Source of the DNA: Haloterrigena sp. H1
Lineage (GTDB): Archaea > Halobacteriota > Halobacteria > Halobacteriales > Natrialbaceae
Assembly: GCF_005938085.1 (NCBI RefSeq)
Contig: NZ_SMZK01000001.1
Location: forward strand, 1,364,001 to 1,428,000
DNA length: 64,000 bases
Direction: 5' to 3'
This document shows positions 28,425-36,947 of the stretch, in pieces. Within the stretch, counting starts at the first letter, position 1. Each line of letters opens with the position of its first letter. The translations under genes were made by a program, and so were the position numbers. The notes beneath the pieces are model-generated. The model was not told where the DNA came from. It was given only the letters and a program-made list of their open reading frames with translations, and did no database searches.

Positions 28425-29396
28425 CTACATGTAGCCCAGATCGCGCAGGCGCTCCATCAGATCCTCTTTGTCCTGGGCGCGGCCCGCGCGCTCGGTCGTG
28501 CCCTCGAGGTCCTGGAGCCAGGCGGGCTCCTGGTCGCTCTTCTCGGTGCTGACTTCGCTGCCGAGCGAGCGGAAGCCGGCGAAGTACTTCGGCGAAATCG
28601 GGATGTCGTCCTGTGCGACGCCCTCCGGCAGGTCGTCGTCGCTTTCGGGGACGTAGCCCTCCTCGGGGAAGTTCTCGACGGTGTCCGGCACCACGAAGTT
28701 CCAGAACGCGTCCCAGACGGCGGCCTCGTCGAACTGCAGGATGGGCTGGATGCGGTCGTGGGGTGGGTAGATGTCGGGGTCGTGACGCGGCGAGAAGAAC
28801 GTCTCGTCTGCGCGGGCTTCCTGTTCGTCCCAGCGGACGCCGGAGATGACGCCGTCGATGTCGTACTCCTCTAAGGCGTCGTTGAGCGCGACCGTCTTCA
28901 GCAGGTGGTTGCCGACGTAGGTGTCGAGCAGGAACGGGAACGTGTCCTCCTCGTACTCGAGGATGTCACGAACGTGGTGCTGGTTGTGCTCGGAGAGATC
29001 CGAAATGTCGATGTCGTCGCCCGGCTCGAGATCGTGCTCGTCGACGTACGCGCCGACGTCCTCGTTGCGCGCGTAGATGACCTCCAGGTCCCACTCGTCG
29101 GCCCAGTGGTCGACGAAGTCGTGGATCTCGTCGAAGTGCTGGTAGTGGTCGATAAAGACCGCAGGCGGTACCTCGAGGTCGAAGCGGTCGGCGACCTCCT
29201 TGATGAAATAGAGTGTCAGCGTCGAGTCTTTGCCGCCGGTCCACATGACCGCGGGGTTCTCGTAGGACTCGAGGCCCTCGCGAGTGACCTCGATCGCTTT
29301 CTCGATCTTGTCCTGAATGTGGGTGTAGTCCTCGGGATCTTCGCCTTCACCGTCGGCATAGTCGACGTCGACGTAGTCAGGGAAATTCTCGCTCAT
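28425..29396 (-). CDS. PAPS-reductase-family protein (PP-loop ATPase type)
   Basis: A 323-residue member of the phosphoadenosine phosphosulfate reductase/ATP-sulfurylase-like family. The PP-loop is VMWTGGKDSTLTLYF, close to the SGGKDS of ATP pyrophosphatases; the core continues with VFIDHYQHFDEIHDFV and, later, GVRWDEQEARADETFF and QPILQFDEAAVWD, all typical of the family. There is no C-terminal ECGLH motif of true PAPS reductases, so it more likely works in sulfur transfer or tRNA/cofactor thiolation. The ATG at 29396 follows an AT-rich TAATTATATCTAATTA. It is divergent from a GCS2-type ligase. Confidence 0.85.
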   Translation of the reverse strand: MSENFPDYVDVDYADGEGEDPEDYTHIQDKIEKAIEVTREGLESYENPAVMWTGGKDSTLTLYFIKEVADRFDLEVPPAVFIDHYQHFDEIHDFVDHWADEWDLEVIYARNEDVGAYVDEHDLEPGDDIDISDLSEHNQHHVRDILEYEEDTFPFLLDTYVGNHLLKTVALNDALEEYDIDGVISGVRWDEQEARADETFFSPRHDPDIYPPHDRIQPILQFDEAAVWDAFWNFVVPDTVENFPEEGYVPESDDDLPEGVAQDDIPISPKYFAGFRSLGSEVSTEKSDQEPAWLQDLEGTTERAGRAQDKEDLMERLRDLGYM

Positions 29397-29775
29397 CTCG
29401 TAATTAGATATAATTAGGAGAGGTAAATTCTTTGGGTCGGCGGAAAGCTCTGTCGCCATTTCGGACCCGTCGGTGCCTGGTTCCGGTCGGCCGACGCGGA
29501 TAGCAGCGGCGATACCGGCGAATCGGTCGGTCTCGAGAGCCAAACCACGACTACATGCAATCGACACGGTACGAGACGGGGGACGGCCGGGCCGAGCCGG
29601 CTCTGTCGCCGCCTCGTGTGCGAATGTTACCACTCGCGAAAATTTCTTGTAGTGGCTTCCCGATGTGGGCGTGTGGTTAGTTAGCAATCGGTCGGCAGCG
29701 GGCAAGTGATGTACAGTCGAGAGCGCTGGGGGACCACTGGTCCGCATGAGACGATGCCGCAATCCGGAGGACACT
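29397..29775. other. Long divergent intergenic region
   Basis: 379 bases between the PAPS-family gene and the GCS2-type gene. Apart from the TAATTA element near the left end and the ribosome-binding site at the right end, I see only an AT-rich GAAAATTTCTTG near 29637. No gene is supported. Confidence 0.5.
29402..29417. promoter_or_regulatory. AT-rich repeat at the PAPS-family promoter
   Basis: TAATTAGATATAATTA: two TAATTA half-sites 4 bases apart, 6 bases before the ATG at 29396, standing out in GC-rich DNA. It would cover the expected transcription start, as a repressor operator would. Confidence 0.4.
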
Positions 29776-30888
29776 GTGTCAGCACATGAATCCGAGCCGA
29801 TACGACGGAGCATCGAAGTCGAGTATTGGGTCATCGACGACGAGGGGCGGCTGGCCGAACCGGCGGAACTCGTCGAGGCGTCGGCGGGAGCCGAGCGCGA
29901 GTTCGTCGAGCCGCTGCTCGAGATCAAAACGACGCCGTGTGAGACGTCGGCCGAGCTACGCGACGAACTGTTCGATCGGATCGAACGCGTGCTGGATCGA
30001 GCCGACGAACTCGACAAGGGCCTCGTCCCGCTCGCGACACCGGTAAACCACGACGAAGTGCAGGATCGCCCGAGTGATCGGACGCGGATCCAAGATACGG
30101 TCATCGGTGACGAGTTCGAGTACGTCCGCCACTGTGCGGGCACCCACATCCACGTCGAGCAACAGCCGGGCCGTGAGATCGACCAGTTGAACGCGCTCAT
30201 CGCGCTCGATCCCGCGCTGGCGTTGGTCAACTCATCGCCGTACTTTCGGGGCCGGTATCTGGCCGGCGGGGCGCGGTCGAAACTCTACCGCTGGATGGCA
30301 TACGATGGTGTCCCACACCAGGGCCGGCTGTGGCCCTACGCTGACGACGCAGCCGAGTGGACCCGCCGGCTCGAGCGGCGATACGAGGAGTTCGTGACGG
30401 CGGCCATCGAGGCGGGTGCTGATCGGGCGACCATCCAGTCAAGTTTCGACCCCGAAAGTGCCGTCTGGACGCCCGTACAGCTCCGAGAAACGTTTTCGAC
30501 CGTCGAGTGGCGCTCACCCGATACCGCCCTTCCGAGTCAGGTCGTCCGACTGGCCGACAGGATCGCCGAGGTCAGCGCTCACCTCGAGGATGCCACCATC
30601 CGCATCGAGGGCGATTCCGGTGCCATCACGACTGACGAAGTCGTCCTGCCCGAGTTCGATGCGGTGATCGAGTACGTCAACGCCGCGATCCGAGAGGGAC
30701 TGGCGTCGGACGCGGTTCGATCCTACCTCGAGCGGATGGGGTTCGACGTCGCGGCCTACGAGCCGATATCACACGAGATCGACGGCCGGGGACCGGTCGA
30801 CCTGGAGGAGGCACGGCAGCTCCGACTCGAGTACGCCGAGCGCCTCGAGCAGGACGTTCGGCAGGCGCGGACGGTCGCGAGCGATTAG
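29776..30888 (+). CDS. GCS2-family glutamate-cysteine-ligase-like protein (paralogue of GshA)
   Basis: A 370-residue ATP-grasp-like carboxylate-amine ligase of the GCS2 family. It shows SIEVEYWVIDDEGRL (the metal and glutamate-binding IGxExE-like N-terminus), EFVEPLLEIKTTPCET, the conserved CAGTHIHVEQQPG with two His ligands, NSSPYFRGR and VEWRSPDTALPS (the E-R pair). I chose GTG 29776 because GGAGG (29766-29770) lies 5 bases upstream; the ATG ten codons earlier would be after that site only by chance. A second, more typical GshA is at 42190. The substrate here may not be Glu plus Cys. Confidence 0.85.
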   Translation: MSAHESEPIRRSIEVEYWVIDDEGRLAEPAELVEASAGAEREFVEPLLEIKTTPCETSAELRDELFDRIERVLDRADELDKGLVPLATPVNHDEVQDRPSDRTRIQDTVIGDEFEYVRHCAGTHIHVEQQPGREIDQLNALIALDPALALVNSSPYFRGRYLAGGARSKLYRWMAYDGVPHQGRLWPYADDAAEWTRRLERRYEEFVTAAIEAGADRATIQSSFDPESAVWTPVQLRETFSTVEWRSPDTALPSQVVRLADRIAEVSAHLEDATIRIEGDSGAITTDEVVLPEFDAVIEYVNAAIREGLASDAVRSYLERMGFDVAAYEPISHEIDGRGPVDLEEARQLRLEYAERLEQDVRQARTVASD

Positions 30889-30957
30889 TCTCCCAGCAGT
30901 ACTCGATAGCGGACCCCATCACATACCGAGTCTGCCATCCACTGCGGGAAGAACCGC

Positions 30958-31272
30958 CTACAGCTGGTGTTGACAGCTGTGACAGTACCTCACACCAGCC
31001 TGATTTCGCGTTCCACACACAGCACACCGAACGGACGACGAGTCACCGGCGTCGACGCCGCGCTCGTTCGCCAGCGCCGCGAAAATGTCGTCGTGGTCTG
31101 TGACGTCGTGTTCCGCGTGGCCGTGCGTCCGCGCCCACTCGTTGATCAGGTCGTCGTCTCGCAACCGTTCGAGGCCGCGGGTCAACCCCAGAAAGCAAAG
31201 CGTCGGCGCGATCATGACGAACGCTGCCAGGGTGAGGCGGCCGAGAAGTGCATACGATCCCGGATCGTCCAT
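30958..31272 (-). CDS. Membrane-anchored zinc-ribbon protein
   Basis: A 104-residue protein: one N-terminal hydrophobic helix (about 8-27), a middle His/Asp-rich segment HGHAEHDVTDHDDIF, and a C-terminal zinc ribbon CAVCGTRNQAGVRYCHSCQH with two CxxC knuckles. No specific function known; such anchored zinc ribbons may mediate protein contacts. Start ATG 31272 (MDDPGSYALL). A 68-base gap separates its end from the convergent GCS2-type gene. Confidence 0.75.
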   Translation of the reverse strand: MDDPGSYALLGRLTLAAFVMIAPTLCFLGLTRGLERLRDDDLINEWARTHGHAEHDVTDHDDIFAALANERGVDAGDSSSVRCAVCGTRNQAGVRYCHSCQHQL

Positions 31273-31375
31273 AGGCGTCGGGTTCGCGGTTAGGGGTAAA
31301 AATGTTACTACTGACCGACTCAATCGATGGGGTTGTACTCGAGCGATGACTCAGCTCCCGAAGAACGCCGTGTAC

Positions 31376-32650
31376 TCACGCAGCGGGGGCGACGCGATAG
31401 AGACCACCACTACCGGCCCTGAATCCAAGTATGTACACCGTGCCCGCGTCGTCGCGGCCGAACGAGAACAGCCGCTCGAGGCTCCTCTCGCCGTCGATCT
31501 CGATGGCAGTTGTCGGCCATACGCTGCCATCGTCGTCGGGGCGAGTGGCAGCGAACAGCCGGCCGTCCGCCGCGAGATCGCCGAAGACGTACGCGCCCTC
31601 GAGCGCCGGCAGTGTGGAGTCGCGGGAGACGTAGCCGCCGATGACCGAGATGCCGCTGACACCTGTCTCGGCCGGTGGGTGTGGGTACTCGATGATGGGG
31701 TCCTGAAACTGGCCGCCGAGACCGGGCCCGGATGGCTCGTCCGGACAGTCGTCCGCTCGGTAGCAGTGGGTCCCCTCTTTGACGTTCCAGCCGTAGTTGC
31801 CCCCGTTCTCGACGATGTTTACCTCCTCGTAGTCGCTTTCGCCAACGTCCGCGACGAAGCAGTCGCCGTCGTCGAACGACAGCCGCCAGGGGTTTCGAAA
31901 CCCCCAGGCGTAGTACTCGTCAAGTCCGTCGCGACCGACCAGCGGGTTGTCCTCGGGGACGGCGTACTCCCCGGCGGCCGAGCGGCCGTCGACGTCGATG
32001 CGGATCACGCTTCCCAGCAGATCCGTCGTCACATCCTGTCCACCGCCGCCACCTCCGCCGCCCGCACCGATCCCGGCATAGAGGTAGCCGTCCGGTCCGA
32101 ACGCGAGATCACCGCCGTTGTGAAAGTCCGCCGGCTGGGGGATCTCGAGGACGACGCGTTCGGAGTCCGGCCGCACTCGCGTCCCGTCGTCGGTTACCTC
32201 GAACGTCGCGAGGATACCTGTGTGATCGAACTGCCGTGGCGTTCCGGGCTGCCGCTGTGCGCTGTAGTGGACGAACAGGCGACGGTTCTCGGCGAAGTCG
32301 GGATGGAGCGTCATGCCGAGCAGTCCCCGCTCACCGCCGGTGACGACCGTCTCGCGCAGGTCAAGCAACGGCTTGCCACGGAGTCCATTGGACTCGTGGA
32401 CCCAAACCTGACCGTCGCGTTCCGCAATATACCGCCGGTCCGCATCGGGTGCGAAGTCGACGGCCAGCGGAAATCCCAGCCCGTCGATAACTATCTCGAG
32501 ACCGACTGTGTCGGGTAGTGCAACGATCGCGTCCGGCTCGTTCGTGTTGACGTCAGCGGCCACCGATCGCGATGTGGTGCCGACCACCCCGGTCGCCACG
32601 CCGACGGCTGCTCCCGTCAGGAACCGGCGTCGGCTGAATGGTAGGTTCAT
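31376..32650 (-). CDS. Secreted PQQ-type sugar dehydrogenase (Tat signal)
   Basis: A 424-residue six-bladed beta-propeller of the soluble glucose/aldose sugar dehydrogenase family, which oxidises sugars with PQQ. The N-terminus has a twin-arginine signal, SRRRFLTGAAVGVATG, so it is exported folded, as usual in haloarchaea. Family blocks: FPLAVDFAPDADRRYIAERDGQVWV, GERGLLGMTLHPDFAENRRLFVHYSA, HNGGDLAFGPDGYLYAGIGAG (catalytic His), YYAWGFRNPWRLSFD and YGWNVKEGTHCY. An eight-Gly run lies after the HNGGD motif. Whether PQQ is made by this host is unknown. Start ATG 32650, at the signal peptide. Confidence 0.9.
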   Translation of the reverse strand: MNLPFSRRRFLTGAAVGVATGVVGTTSRSVAADVNTNEPDAIVALPDTVGLEIVIDGLGFPLAVDFAPDADRRYIAERDGQVWVHESNGLRGKPLLDLRETVVTGGERGLLGMTLHPDFAENRRLFVHYSAQRQPGTPRQFDHTGILATFEVTDDGTRVRPDSERVVLEIPQPADFHNGGDLAFGPDGYLYAGIGAGGGGGGGGQDVTTDLLGSVIRIDVDGRSAAGEYAVPEDNPLVGRDGLDEYYAWGFRNPWRLSFDDGDCFVADVGESDYEEVNIVENGGNYGWNVKEGTHCYRADDCPDEPSGPGLGGQFQDPIIEYPHPPAETGVSGISVIGGYVSRDSTLPALEGAYVFGDLAADGRLFAATRPDDDGSVWPTTAIEIDGERSLERLFSFGRDDAGTVYILGFRAGSGGLYRVAPAA

Positions 32651-32826
32651 TTTGGGAGATTCTGTACCACACCGAGACGGAAATACACCGTTCTGCCGTC
32701 GGTGAACGGTACGGTGATCCGACGGATCGCCAGCATCGTCGTCGATTCGGTCGTCGACTCGAGTCCGAGACGGGCTGTGACTGGCATCGTGACCGACGGC
32801 TCGGAGACCGGCGAGCCCGCGAGCCC

Positions 32827-33813
32827 TCACGACCGGTCGTCGAGGAACCGCTCGGCACGCCGCTGGCCCCGCTGTATCAACCGATCGATGAACGCTGGAT
32901 CCCGATCGACTTTCGACGGCGACGACAGGTCGCTGCCGAGGTCGATGAACTCGACGTCGATCGGCTTGTACTCCTGCGGGAGGCTCCCACCTTCGATCAG
33001 GTCGTTGATCGTCTCGATGAAGTAGACCTCCTGATACAGCGAGAGGTTGCCTGCCAGTTCGTTGCGCCGGTCGGCGATGTCTTCCATCGACCGGGGGATG
33101 TCTTCGCGCTGTTTGGGATTGATCTGGATGATCCAGATCTCGTCGGGTTTGTCGGCTGCGGTCTCTGGCACTGTCAGGAAGTCGCGAACCGGCGGGTTCT
33201 GCGAGAACAGCCCGTCCCAGTACCAGTGGCTGTCGATCCCGACGGCTTCGAACAGCGTCGGAATCGCTGCCGACGCGAGCACCGTCTTCGCGGTGACTTC
33301 CTCGTTGCGAAAGGTTTCGAACTCGCCTTCGGTGACGTCCGCCGCGCCGAGGATCAGATCCACCGACGTGTCGGCGGCGAGCGCCGGAACGCGGTCGAAC
33401 TCGATGTGGGACTCGAGCGTGTCGAGAAACCGATCTCGCCCGAGTTCGGCAGCGGGCAGTTCGTACGGACTGAACAGCGGCAACGGCCCCCCGCGTGCCG
33501 CGAACTCCGCCAGCCAGACGAGCCAGTCGTTGGCGATCCTGTCCGGTGGCGAGCGCGCCGCGAAGTCCCGCCAGATCGCATCGAGCGTTTCGACTGCGTA
33601 CTCGGTCCCGTTCGTGACGAGCCCGTACCAGGCGACGGTCGCGCAGATGGCGCCACCGGACGTGCCGCTCATGCCGACGAGTTCGTAGTGGCGTGTCTCA
33701 CATTCGCGAAGGAGTCGTTTGAGCACGCCCGCGGTGAACGCCGTGTGGCTCCCGCCGCCCTGACAGGCGATCGCGACTCGAGTCGTACTGCCGGTCTCGG
33801 CACCGTCGCCCAT
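32827..33813 (-). CDS. Patatin-like phospholipase family protein
   Basis: A 328-residue serine lipid hydrolase. It has the oxyanion loop CQGGGSHTAFTAGVL (GGGxxG/A type), the nucleophile elbow GMSGTSGGAICA (GxSxG with Ser in GTSGG), and the catalytic aspartate in YWDGLFSQNP (DGG/DGL). The Ser-Asp dyad is therefore complete. Substrate (membrane lipid or polyhydroxyalkanoate granule) is not known; archaeal ether lipids lack acyl esters, so the target could be something else, for example a storage polymer. Start ATG 33813. Confidence 0.88.
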   Translation of the reverse strand: MGDGAETGSTTRVAIACQGGGSHTAFTAGVLKRLLRECETRHYELVGMSGTSGGAICATVAWYGLVTNGTEYAVETLDAIWRDFAARSPPDRIANDWLVWLAEFAARGGPLPLFSPYELPAAELGRDRFLDTLESHIEFDRVPALAADTSVDLILGAADVTEGEFETFRNEEVTAKTVLASAAIPTLFEAVGIDSHWYWDGLFSQNPPVRDFLTVPETAADKPDEIWIIQINPKQREDIPRSMEDIADRRNELAGNLSLYQEVYFIETINDLIEGGSLPQEYKPIDVEFIDLGSDLSSPSKVDRDPAFIDRLIQRGQRRAERFLDDRS

Positions 33814-33934
33814 GCGTGACGGTGACCACGGACCGCGAGTTAGTGCTACGGGTGCAGATTCGTGTGCAGAGAAGCCACTCCTCGGTACGTTCTACGTGTG
33901 GTTCAGTCAGAGAACGCTCCGCGTCGATTCGGCC

Positions 33935-34519
33935 TCAGTCCGTGATGAACTTGTTGTCCCGCCAATTGACGCCGCCCTGGCCCGAGCCGTGGTCGCGGGG
34001 GCCTTCGACGACTTCGATGTCGGCGGGTCGCGGTTCGCCGTCGACGATCCGTGTCGCCTCGAGGTCGCCATCGTGCTCGGAGATCGCCGTCAGGGTGCCT
34101 TTCTCGGCAGCTTCGGCGATGCCACAGAGCACGAGGAACATCTGGTACTGCAGCAGCGAGTTCTGCAGGACGGTCTCGCGGTCGCCTTTGAACGCGGCGA
34201 ACTCGACGAGTTCGGATTCGATCTCCTCTTCTTCGTCCTCGTCCCAGCTAAACGACTTCTGTCGGCGCTCGTCGGGATCCTCTTCGTAGACCCGGTTTTC
34301 CGTGACGCTGGCTTTGAGTTGGGCCGTCGGGGTGTACTTGCTGACGGACTGATCCTCGGCGACGGCTTTGAGAATCAGCGTGTTGTTGCGCCGCGTGATC
34401 TCGACGTCGTCGACCCCGTCGGGGAACGTTGCGTTGTCGATGTGGTCGTGGAGATCTTCGAGAGGCAGTTCGAGCGTTGAGTGCAGCCGATATACGTGTC
34501 TGGATTCCTCTGTTGACAT
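33935..34519 (-). CDS. Conserved haloarchaeal acidic protein, unknown function
   Basis: A 194-residue soluble, very acidic protein. An N-terminal half with strand-turn patterns (YRLHSTLELPLEDLH, VEITRRNNTLILKAVAE) is followed by an Asp/Glu run (WDEDEEEEIESELVEF) and the helical QNSLLQYQMFLVLCGIAEAAEKG. No known domain. CATATAAGT near 34572-34580 is a likely promoter, giving a leader of about 25-30 bases. I recall near-identical proteins in other haloarchaea, but no function. Confidence 0.75.
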   Translation of the reverse strand: MSTEESRHVYRLHSTLELPLEDLHDHIDNATFPDGVDDVEITRRNNTLILKAVAEDQSVSKYTPTAQLKASVTENRVYEEDPDERRQKSFSWDEDEEEEIESELVEFAAFKGDRETVLQNSLLQYQMFLVLCGIAEAAEKGTLTAISEHDGDLEATRIVDGEPRPADIEVVEGPRDHGSGQGGVNWRDNKFITD

Positions 34520-34639
34520 AGTGGGAAGGTGTCTACGGCGACAGTCGTGGTCTGTTACTACGAGACCGCGACTTATATGACCTGCTATTAAATCCGTGAG
34601 GGACGACTCGTGACAAATCTGTGTTCACGGTCGTACGCG

Positions 34640-34984
34640 TTACGCTGCGTTGAGCGTCTCCGCGAGTTCACCGCGTTCATCGAGTTCCTCTAGGATGTCG
34701 GAGCCGCCGACGAATTCGCCGTCAACGAACGTCTGTGGGATCGTCTCCCAGCCGCTTTGCTCGTTGAGCGCCACGCGATACTCGTCGAGCGACTCGAGGA
34801 CGTCGACGGTTTCGAACTCGTCGCGGTGCTGACTGATCAGCCCGAGCGCTTTGCGGGAGTAGCCACACTGGGGCATCAGTTCGGTCCCTTTCATGAAGAG
34901 GACGATTTCGTTTTCCTCGAGCGTTTCGGCGACCTGCTCGTTGACCTCCTCCTGGTCGAGACCCTGGTTCGGTGGGAACTCCAT
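34640..34984 (-). CDS. Monothiol glutaredoxin (Grx4/GrxD type)
   Basis: A 114-residue glutaredoxin of the CGFS type with the variant active site CGYS in PQCGYSRKALGLI. The family pattern is otherwise complete: IVLFMKGTELMPQCGYS, VDVLESLDEYRVALNEQSGWETIPQTFVDGEFVGGSDI with the cis-Pro (IPQ) and GG that bind glutathione or gamma-glutamylcysteine. Monothiol glutaredoxins of this type bind Fe-S clusters, which would link it to the A-type carrier at 406. Haloarchaea use gamma-glutamylcysteine; gshA is also in this window. Confidence 0.92.
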   Translation of the reverse strand: MEFPPNQGLDQEEVNEQVAETLEENEIVLFMKGTELMPQCGYSRKALGLISQHRDEFETVDVLESLDEYRVALNEQSGWETIPQTFVDGEFVGGSDILEELDERGELAETLNAA

Positions 34985-35040
34985 ACACGTTCGTATGGGG
35001 GAGAGGGGGATATGCCTTGTGTCCTCGCGATTTCAGATTC

Positions 35041-35838
35041 TCAATCGGCCGCGGTCGGTGACTCGAGGACGTCGACTTTCTCGGCGGTGTAGCCGAAGAC
35101 GTTTCGGTAGCCGTTTGGCGACATGAGCACGGGATAGAACGGCTCGTCGGCGATCTGTTTTTCGCCGTCGGCCGCGGCGAACGGCGCGCCGGCTTCGACC
35201 TCCGTGAAGTTCTGGACGAACACCTCGTAGGTGTCGGCCTGTTCCTTGTCGATAACGTCGGTGAGTCGATAGACCGGCAGATCGCGGCGGACGGTATCGC
35301 CGGGTAACGCATCGACCGCGGTGAGGAACGCCCGCGTCAGCCGATCGGCGTTTTCGGCGGCCGTCTCCGAGCCCTGCAGGCCGCACTCGACTTCGACGGT
35401 GTCGACCGTCGAGAAGAGCCGTCCCTCCGCGAAGTTGCTCGTCTCGACCATCGCGGTCACGGGCAGTTGTGGGACGATCGCTTTGGCCGTCTCGCTGACG
35501 CCGTTGACGATCGCGAAGGGTTCGGCGTGACTCTGCGTGGAGTGCATCGAGAAGGTCAGACAGCCCTCGAGTTCGGTAACGAGTTCGTGTGCAAGCTGGC
35601 CTTCGTGTGTCTTTGCGTTCGGATCGCCGGGGAACGTGCGATTGAGATCTTCGTCGATGAACCGCACCCGTCGTTCGAGCGCTTTCTCGTTTACGACGAT
35701 GAGTTTGACAGGCTGTTCGACGCTCGGGCGTTCGTCGAGCAACCGTTCGACGGCCCGGACGCCACAGGGCTCGTCCCCGTGGACGCCCGCGACGACTGCG
35801 ATTTCCGGCGTTCCCGACCCGAGCTGTGCAACTCTCAT
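35041..35838 (-). CDS. Succinylglutamate desuccinylase/aspartoacylase-family zinc hydrolase
   Basis: A 265-residue zinc carboxypeptidase-like deacylase (AstE/AspA family). Zinc ligands are seen in VAGVHGDEPCGVRAVERL (His and Glu) and later in FSMHSTQSHAEPFA (His). The RTFPGDPNAKT loop fits the substrate-binding Arg/Asn block, and VECGLQGSETAAENA carries the catalytic Glu. It removes an acyl group from an amino acid or related amide; the exact substrate is open. Start ATG 35838. No arginine-succinyl pathway genes are near. Confidence 0.87.
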   Translation of the reverse strand: MRVAQLGSGTPEIAVVAGVHGDEPCGVRAVERLLDERPSVEQPVKLIVVNEKALERRVRFIDEDLNRTFPGDPNAKTHEGQLAHELVTELEGCLTFSMHSTQSHAEPFAIVNGVSETAKAIVPQLPVTAMVETSNFAEGRLFSTVDTVEVECGLQGSETAAENADRLTRAFLTAVDALPGDTVRRDLPVYRLTDVIDKEQADTYEVFVQNFTEVEAGAPFAAADGEKQIADEPFYPVLMSPNGYRNVFGYTAEKVDVLESPTAAD

Positions 35839-35887
35839 TACCTATTAGTACGCCTGAAAGGCCAAAGGCGATTCGGTCTCTGATGGA

Positions 35888-36373
35888 TCAGTCCTCGAGC
35901 GCCTCGACGTACTCGTAGTCGACAGTGTCCGCGATTGGCCGCTCGCCGTCGAGCGGGATCTGCCAGCCGTCGATCCGTGCCGGCTCTGTGAGAGCGTTGG
36001 TCAGCGCAGTACGAACCGTGAGAACGTCGACGCCGTAGTAGTCGTGGGGCACGTCGGAGAGATACCCCAGCGCCGTCTCGAAGAGACTCCGCATCCCGCT
36101 GTCGTTCTCGAAATCGACGTGCTTGTACGCGCCAGCGGCCACCTGGACCATCCCGTGGCAGAATTTGCTCTCGAGCGTGCCGGTGCCGTAGTTGTACCAC
36201 TCGTCTTCGAAGCAGTCGTGGGACTCGTGGAACGCGCCGTCGTTGAACAACCGCACCCCGTGGATGGTCGCCCGGCGCAACGTCGCGTGTTCCCAGCGAC
36301 CCGCGGACTCGTTCCAGCCCGTCGGCGTCCCGGCCGGCGGGTCGACGGTCGGGTCACGGGTGTGGTCGTCCAT
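35888..36373 (-). CDS. DUF309 family protein
   Basis: A 161-residue helical protein. The family signature is clear: [24 protein letters not shown], then [20 protein letters not shown] and a C-terminal [19 protein letters not shown]309 proteins are small four-helix proteins found in bacteria and archaea, with no established function; the conserved FHxxHxxFE-type residues suggest metal binding. Start ATG 36373. Confidence 0.87.
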   Translation of the reverse strand: MDDHTRDPTVDPPAGTPTGWNESAGRWEHATLRRATIHGVRLFNDGAFHESHDCFEDEWYNYGTGTLESKFCHGMVQVAAGAYKHVDFENDSGMRSLFETALGYLSDVPHDYYGVDVLTVRTALTNALTEPARIDGWQIPLDGERPIADTVDYEYVEALED

Positions 36374-36441
36374 GGTCGACTCGAGGGGCGGCGGGCGGGT
36401 AGTTCCGTCGGTTAGGCAGTCCGTAGCGAGTGTAAGCACGG

Positions 36442-36448
36442 TATTTAT
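36442..36448 (+). promoter_or_regulatory. TATA box of the small zinc-ribbon gene
   Basis: TATTTAT, 27-33 bases before the ATG at 36475, consistent with leaderless transcription. Confidence 0.5.
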
Positions 36449-36474
36449 CCCATTACGAGGTCCATATTGGCCTA

Positions 36475-36603
36475 ATGGCTCAGCCATACGGCCGCTGCCA
36501 GCACTGCGGGGAACGCCTCTACGCGCACATCGAAGGGGGCTATCAGTGTCTGAACTGCGATCGGCGATACACGGAGACGGATATCGAGAGCCGAGCGACG
36601 TGA
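36475..36603 (+). CDS. Tiny zinc-ribbon protein
   Basis: A 42-residue protein with two CxxC knuckles: CQHCGERLY near residue 8 and CLNCDRRY near residue 25, separated by 13 residues (HIEGGYQ). This is a complete treble-clef/zinc-ribbon unit with nothing else attached. A TATA-like element at the right distance and a clean stop (TGA 36601-36603) support it as a gene. Similar minimal zinc ribbons are common in haloarchaea; function unknown. It precedes tRNA-Leu in the same direction. Confidence 0.72.
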   Translation: MAQPYGRCQHCGERLYAHIEGGYQCLNCDRRYTETDIESRAT

Positions 36604-36730
36604 CCGGGCCTATTGCGCTCTGACCGGCGCGGAGCGTCTCGGTCCGCAAGCGATGCGTCTGCTCCTCGAGCATCGCTCGAGCGACAATCGGACGATTTAA
36701 CCCCTGTGAGCGTCTCAGAGCGAGATGCGT

Positions 36731-36813
36731 GCGAGGGTAGCCAAGCGGTCAACGGCGGCGGACTCAAGATCCGCTCTCGTAGGAGTTCGTGGGTTCGATC
36801 CCCTCCCCTCGCA
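36731..36813 (+). tRNA. tRNA-Leu (anticodon CAA)
   Basis: 83-nt class II tRNA. Acceptor GCGAGGG pairs with CCCTCGC, discriminator A. Anticodon stem GCGGA/TCCGC encloses CTCAAGA, anticodon CAA. A long variable arm (TCTCGTAGGAGTTCG) and T arm GTGGGTTCGATCCCC follow. No intron, no encoded CCA. Confidence 0.96.
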
Positions 36814-36828
36814 CTCACCATAGTGCGC

Positions 36829-36849
36829 GGCAAGACGGAGCGTCTTGCC
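36829..36849. other. Perfect hairpin 15 bases after tRNA-Leu
   Basis: GGCAAGACG, loop GAG, CGTCTTGCC: a 9-bp stem with a 3-base loop. It could be a processing or termination signal of the tRNA transcript, or a remnant of an insertion. Confidence 0.5.
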
Positions 36850-36947
36850 CTCGCAAACTTCTGTACGTCGCCATCAACGAGGACGAGCGACTGGTTCGTC
36901 GAGGCAACATCACGGCCACTTTTGAGGCAGGGCCGCCGAGAGAGGGC

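Noticed and set aside
31085..32518. A 477-codon plus-strand open frame opposite the sugar dehydrogenase
   Set aside because: Shadow of the real gene, which has a Tat signal and beta-propeller motifs on the other strand.
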